The notes beneath the pieces were generated by a model, which saw only the letters and a program-made list of their open reading frames with translations, ran no database searches and was not told the origin of the DNA. This document shows positions 60,843-64,000 of a stretch of DNA of 64,000 bases, one piece after another. The stretch is from Mucilaginibacter psychrotolerans (GTDB taxonomy: Bacteria > Bacteroidota > Bacteroidia > Sphingobacteriales > Sphingobacteriaceae): the NCBI RefSeq assembly GCF_004519315.1, contig NZ_SOZE01000028.1, positions 1 to 64,000 of the forward strand. Reading direction: 5' to 3'. Each line of letters starts with the position of its first letter. Position 1 is the first letter of the stretch. A program made the translations under genes and the position numbers.

Positions 60843-63050
60843 ATGAAAAAACAGGTACTATTTATTTTGTTTATATGCACCACGCTTGGCCTCTCGGCGC
60901 AAACATACAACGAGAAGGCGGGCGAAATACAGAAACTGGTATGGGGCGCGCCGCCGCCTGAATTTTTGCTGAAGGAAGTACCCGCCAAATATGCCGGCGA
61001 GGGGGCGGTTATATTGGCGCAATCGTACACTATGCAGCGTACATCAAATTTAAAGGTGCATTTCTTTATTGTTACCGCTGGTATTGGTAATAAGGTAAGC
61101 CGCATATCCACCTTCCACGAGCGGGTTAAGATAAACGATAAATCTGCCCTGGAACGATACTCCACGCTCGAATATCAAAAGCTGTTGGATAAAAGCATAT
61201 CGCTACTGATAACTAAGATAACAGATTTGCATGAAACCTACATAGGTGCCAAAATCCTGAAACCCAACGGGCAGGAGGTGGTAATCAACACCGGCGAAGA
61301 AGTTTTGCTGAAGAATACAGGCAAAGATCAGCAAGGAAAGCTGGCTATCCCCGGCCTGCAGGTAGGCGATATACTGGACTACTACATCAGCAACAACGAC
61401 TTATCTGAAAGAGGTTACGACGACAACTACTTAAATAACGACAAGGTTTTCGTACTTGCCGATGAATATCCCATCCTTAATTATTCCCTTAATTTCCAGG
61501 TGAATAAAAAATCGACGGTGCTGTACATCAATGCCAACGGTGCGCCGGCATTTCAGGAAAGTACGCTGGATAACGGCGATAAAGTTTATAACTTAAAACT
61601 GAAGGACCTGCCTAAAATACAGGCCCAAAAATGGACATCCACCTTTCGCCAGTTGCCTTATATAGAGATAAGCAACCAGAGTTCAATCAAGATGTTCAAC
61701 AACTACTACGGCAATCAAAAAACGGGCGGCATGGATGCTAATAAGGCCTTGTTCGAAAGCGCCTTTAATGAGCAAACCCACCCGATAGACGAAGAGCCGG
61801 CCAAGATGCTGAAAGACTACTTCGGCGGCAAAAAGAAGATGCGGGCGGTGCCGCTTGATAGCTCGATGAAAGTTTTTTACGATACCTGGAAACTGCACGT
61901 TTTCGGCAATTTCATCAAGAGCGATCTCGACGATATGAGTCAGCTCAATTACCGTACAGCCCGCAGCAAAACCGCCGTAATAGATATGAGCCGCCTACTT
62001 ACCGATATGGATATACCGCACGATATATTGCTGGTAGCATCGCGTGAGGGGAGCTCGCTGGATAATGTATTCATCATGAGCGATTTTGATGCCATCATTA
62101 GGATAGCCAACGGCAACAACCCGCTTTACATGAGCTTTTACGATGCCGTAACCCACTTTAACGAAATACCCGCCAAATTCCAGGGCGAAAAGGCCATTGC
62201 CCTTACGCCCGAGCGCAAAAACGCACGCAAGTACGAATTCAACGAATACCAGGCTACTTTACCGGTGAGCCCTGCTGATAAAAACAAGATAGAGGAAAAA
62301 CTGAACGTTTGGCTGATGGCAGATTACCAGCATATCAAAATACAACGTACGGTTAAACAAACCGGTTTTCTGCGCCATAGCGGCCAAAAAGAGCTGTTGA
62401 GTGCTATGGATATAGACGCGGGCCTAACCGAATTGGTGAACGGCGACCCATTGGAGAAACGCCTTTCTAAAAACCCGCAGACCAAAAAATCGGCTGATGC
62501 TTTTTTAGCAGGCATGGGTAAAACATCGGCACAGTTACGCCAGGACTTTATGGACGAAGCAAAGAGCCAGTTCGACCAGGAACCATCGCAACTGCTCGAT
62601 TATAAGGTGATCAACAAAGGTCTCGAGGTAAACCTGCCGCCCTTTGAATACACCTCTACCATGGTACTGAACAACTTCGTAAAAAAGGCGGGCAACAACT
62701 ACATCTTAGATGTTGGTAAGCTTGCAGGGTCGTTTGTACAGTTGGAAGAGAAAGACCGCAAACGTGCCATCGATGTTTATATGCCAGGCGCTCGCAGTTT
62801 TAAGTATATCATCGCCCTCAATATCCCGCCAGGCTATAAGGTTACTGGCGTAGAGGACCTGAACAAGCAAAAAAGCAACAAAACCGGGTCATTCTCTAGC
62901 ACGGCAGTCGTGGCGGGTAATATGCTCAACATTACCCTAACGCGTACCTACAATAACAATTTCGAGAAAGCTGCCGACTGGCCACTGGTTGCCGAGCTGG
63001 TTGATGCTGCCTTTGCGTTCAACAACCAAAAAATATTGCTGGAAAAATAA
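60843..63050 (+). CDS. DUF3857-type secreted protein with degenerate transglutaminase domain
   Basis: 735 residues with a signal peptide (MKKQVLFILFICTTLGLSAQ). Its N-terminal part is again DUF3857-like (LKPNGQEVVINTGEE, IPGLQVGDILDYYISNNDLS), and the C-terminal beta domain matches the paralog. At the place of the transglutaminase core it reads TARSKTAVIDMSRLLTDMDI, then ILLVASREGSSLDNVFIMSD: no catalytic Cys after TARSKTA and no His at the second position, so this copy cannot use the same chemistry. It could be a partner or inhibitor of the active neighbour 3 bp upstream; this is inference. Ends just before a MITE-like hairpin. Confidence 0.82.
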   Translation: MKKQVLFILFICTTLGLSAQTYNEKAGEIQKLVWGAPPPEFLLKEVPAKYAGEGAVILAQSYTMQRTSNLKVHFFIVTAGIGNKVSRISTFHERVKINDKSALERYSTLEYQKLLDKSISLLITKITDLHETYIGAKILKPNGQEVVINTGEEVLLKNTGKDQQGKLAIPGLQVGDILDYYISNNDLSERGYDDNYLNNDKVFVLADEYPILNYSLNFQVNKKSTVLYINANGAPAFQESTLDNGDKVYNLKLKDLPKIQAQKWTSTFRQLPYIEISNQSSIKMFNNYYGNQKTGGMDANKALFESAFNEQTHPIDEEPAKMLKDYFGGKKKMRAVPLDSSMKVFYDTWKLHVFGNFIKSDLDDMSQLNYRTARSKTAVIDMSRLLTDMDIPHDILLVASREGSSLDNVFIMSDFDAIIRIANGNNPLYMSFYDAVTHFNEIPAKFQGEKAIALTPERKNARKYEFNEYQATLPVSPADKNKIEEKLNVWLMADYQHIKIQRTVKQTGFLRHSGQKELLSAMDIDAGLTELVNGDPLEKRLSKNPQTKKSADAFLAGMGKTSAQLRQDFMDEAKSQFDQEPSQLLDYKVINKGLEVNLPPFEYTSTMVLNNFVKKAGNNYILDVGKLAGSFVQLEEKDRKRAIDVYMPGARSFKYIIALNIPPGYKVTGVEDLNKQKSNKTGSFSSTAVVAGNMLNITLTRTYNNNFEKAADWPLVAELVDAAFAFNNQKILLEK

Positions 63051-63071
63051 CAACGATATAATAACACGCTT

Positions 63072-63261
63072 AGAAAGAAGAGGCTGTATCAAAAATAAAA
63101 ACCACTTTGCACAATAAATTAAAATTGGCGCAGGACATAACTTGCTCTTTGTGGTTAATTTTACCACAGAGGACACAGAGGGAGAACCACAGAGAGCACA
63201 AAGCCAAGTTTTATTTTGAATGGTTTTTATTAACCGGTTTATGCTACAGCCTCTTTTTTCT
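63072..63261. repeat. MITE-like 190-bp inverted-repeat element
   Basis: Terminal arms AGAAAGAAGAGGCTGTA (63072-63088) and TACAGCCTCTTTTTTCT (63245-63261) pair with a single mismatch, followed inward by ATAAAAACCA (63095-63104) and TGGTTTTTAT about 190 bp apart overall. The centre has CTTTGTGGTTAA and TACCACAGAGGA. A degenerate relative lies at 30998-31165. No transposase is seen, as usual for MITEs. Confidence 0.6.
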
Positions 63262-63321
63262 TTTAAAAAATTCCCGTGAGGTGCCCGGCAGAGCTTAAAT
63301 CCCTGCAATCTTCAAATCGTG

Positions 63322-63353
63322 TTTGTATTTCTCGTCTGCGTCAATTACCTTTG
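63322..63353 (+). promoter_or_regulatory. Promoter upstream of the TPR gene
   Basis: TTTG (63322-63325), a 20-bp spacer and TACCTTTG (63346-63353), an exact match to the Bacteroidota consensus. It lies 197 bp upstream of the TPR start and 17 bp before a 30-codon frame at 63371. Confidence 0.65.
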
Positions 63354-63370
63354 CAGCAAATAATTATACG

Positions 63371-63463
63371 ATGCTATTCAATAACTCAACCTTCAAAACC
63401 AATATGCTGGCCTTGGGCAAGCAGTGGGGGAGTTATGCATCAAGGATACATTTCTCTTCATAG
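63371..63463 (+). CDS. Possible small ORF or leader peptide
   Basis: ATG at 63371, TAG at 63461-63463, product of 30 residues: MLFNNSTFKTNMLALGKQWG, then SYASRIHFSS. It is the first ATG after a consensus promoter, 17 bp after the -7 box, and lies 87 bp before the TPR gene. There is no family resemblance. It may be a leader or a chance frame. Confidence 0.25.
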   Translation: MLFNNSTFKTNMLALGKQWGSYASRIHFSS

Positions 63464-63550
63464 TACGCCGGATAACCACCCGGAAAACAATTTTAATTTA
63501 TTATCGACACAACCCTTTTGGCCTTGCCCTTTAGGATATTTTTAATTTTT

Positions 63551-64000
63551 ATGGACACTTATTATACTATCGAAGAGAAGTATTTGCAGGCTGTTGATGA
63601 GCTATCATTCGGCGAAACGCCAAAAGCACTCAATTTGCTCAATGCCATTATTGCCGATGATGCAACTTACGCGCGTGCGCACCACCAGTTGGGCAAGCTA
63701 TATTATTATGATTTACAGGATTACCAAACCGCAGGCTTTCACTTTAAAACCTGCATGGAGCTGGAACCTCTGTTCCCTGATAATTATTTCCATTACTTAA
63801 GCCTGGTGGTATTCCTGAAAATGGACAGGCTGGTGACAGCCGTTGCGGCCAAAGCCTTGGCAACGCCGGGGGTAGATGCAGCTTCTGCATACGCGTTGCT
63901 TGGCCTTTACGCCGAACAAAACAGGCAATGGGCTAAGGCACTCCAGGCTTACCAAAACGCCTACATGGAAGCAACCGACAAAACCGAGCGCGATGAAAGC
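63551..64000 (+). CDS. TPR-repeat protein, C-terminus outside window
   Basis: 150 codons from ATG 63551 to the window edge, still open. Tetratricopeptide-like helix pairs are visible: ALNLLNAIIADDATYARAHH, then QLGKLYYYDLQDYQTAGFHF and KTCMELEPLFPDNYFHYLSL, and later SAYALLGLYAEQNRQWAKAL with QAYQNAY. No signal peptide, so cytoplasmic. TPRs mediate protein contacts; the specific function cannot be told from this part. Confidence 0.85.
   Translation, partial: MDTYYTIEEKYLQAVDELSFGETPKALNLLNAIIADDATYARAHHQLGKLYYYDLQDYQTAGFHFKTCMELEPLFPDNYFHYLSLVVFLKMDRLVTAVAAKALATPGVDAASAYALLGLYAEQNRQWAKALQAYQNAYMEATDKTERDES

Noticed and set aside
63107..63545. Short plus frames near the MITE-like element
   Set aside because: They cover the inverted repeat and promoter and have no family resemblance.

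Overview
The window comes from a member of the Bacteroidota, most likely the family Sphingobacteriaceae (Mucilaginibacter/Pedobacter-like). This is inferred from several signals. There are type IX secretion proteins (a CHU_C-terminal PKD protein beside a PorP/SprF protein), a TonB receptor with an N-terminal carboxypeptidase-like domain, DUF6443-type RHS proteins, an L34/RnpA/YidD cluster typical of the phylum, and repeated promoters of the Bacteroidota form TTTG-N19..21-TAnnTTTG with almost no Shine-Dalgarno sequences. No transposase, rRNA, tRNA or CRISPR array was found. Both ends cut genes.

Layout. 1-9.2 kb (minus): an RHS/YD-repeat operon. Behind one good promoter lie a frameshifted remnant of a phage-tail/S74-like protein, a 1249-residue SpvB/RHS-like secreted protein, a small secreted helical protein, and a large PPC-NHL-Ig-DUF6443-RHS protein whose C-terminal end lies outside the window. 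9.2-14.3 kb: non-coding repeats, a small secreted protein, an AraC regulator followed by two paralogous short-chain dehydrogenases, and a HEAT-like protein. 14.4-23.4 kb: a TonB siderophore receptor with a PepSY membrane protein, a GAF histidine kinase, an alpha/beta hydrolase lipoprotein, a DUF5009 membrane acyltransferase-like protein, an AlkB-like dioxygenase and a DUF4920 protein. 23.5-28.2 kb: a hexuronate operon, uxaC-kdgK-eda-transporter, then a VF530 protein. 28.4-33.3 kb: a DEAD-box helicase, an array of 96-100 bp hairpin units, a truncated GH172 gene, a probable truncated fumarylacetoacetase-family gene, a fucose permease and a YcxB-like protein. 33.3-38.2 kb: a GDSL esterase/ABC permease/ABC ATPase operon and a NrtR-type regulator. 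38.3-42.8 kb: the type IX secretion pair. 42.9-58.8 kb: mostly housekeeping genes (rpoN, mscL, rpmH-rnpA-yidD, tsaB, priA, pcm, comEC, a MerR regulator) with secreted or envelope proteins of unknown function. 58.9-64 kb: two DUF3857 proteins, one with and one without a transglutaminase triad, a MITE-like hairpin, and the start of a TPR protein.

The least explained features are in the non-coding DNA. At least three intergenic sites carry degenerate 7-bp repeats arranged as inverted arms, each site with its own heptamer. The arms run up to or into the neighbouring start or stop codon. There is also an array of compound hairpins with partly compensated stems at 30.06-30.52 kb, and a family of TTTGTGG/CCACAAA palindromes, one copy of which sits where the GH172 gene breaks off. 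The RHS operon, with its small helical protein between two giant secreted proteins, is the best candidate here for a coding system that has not been characterised.
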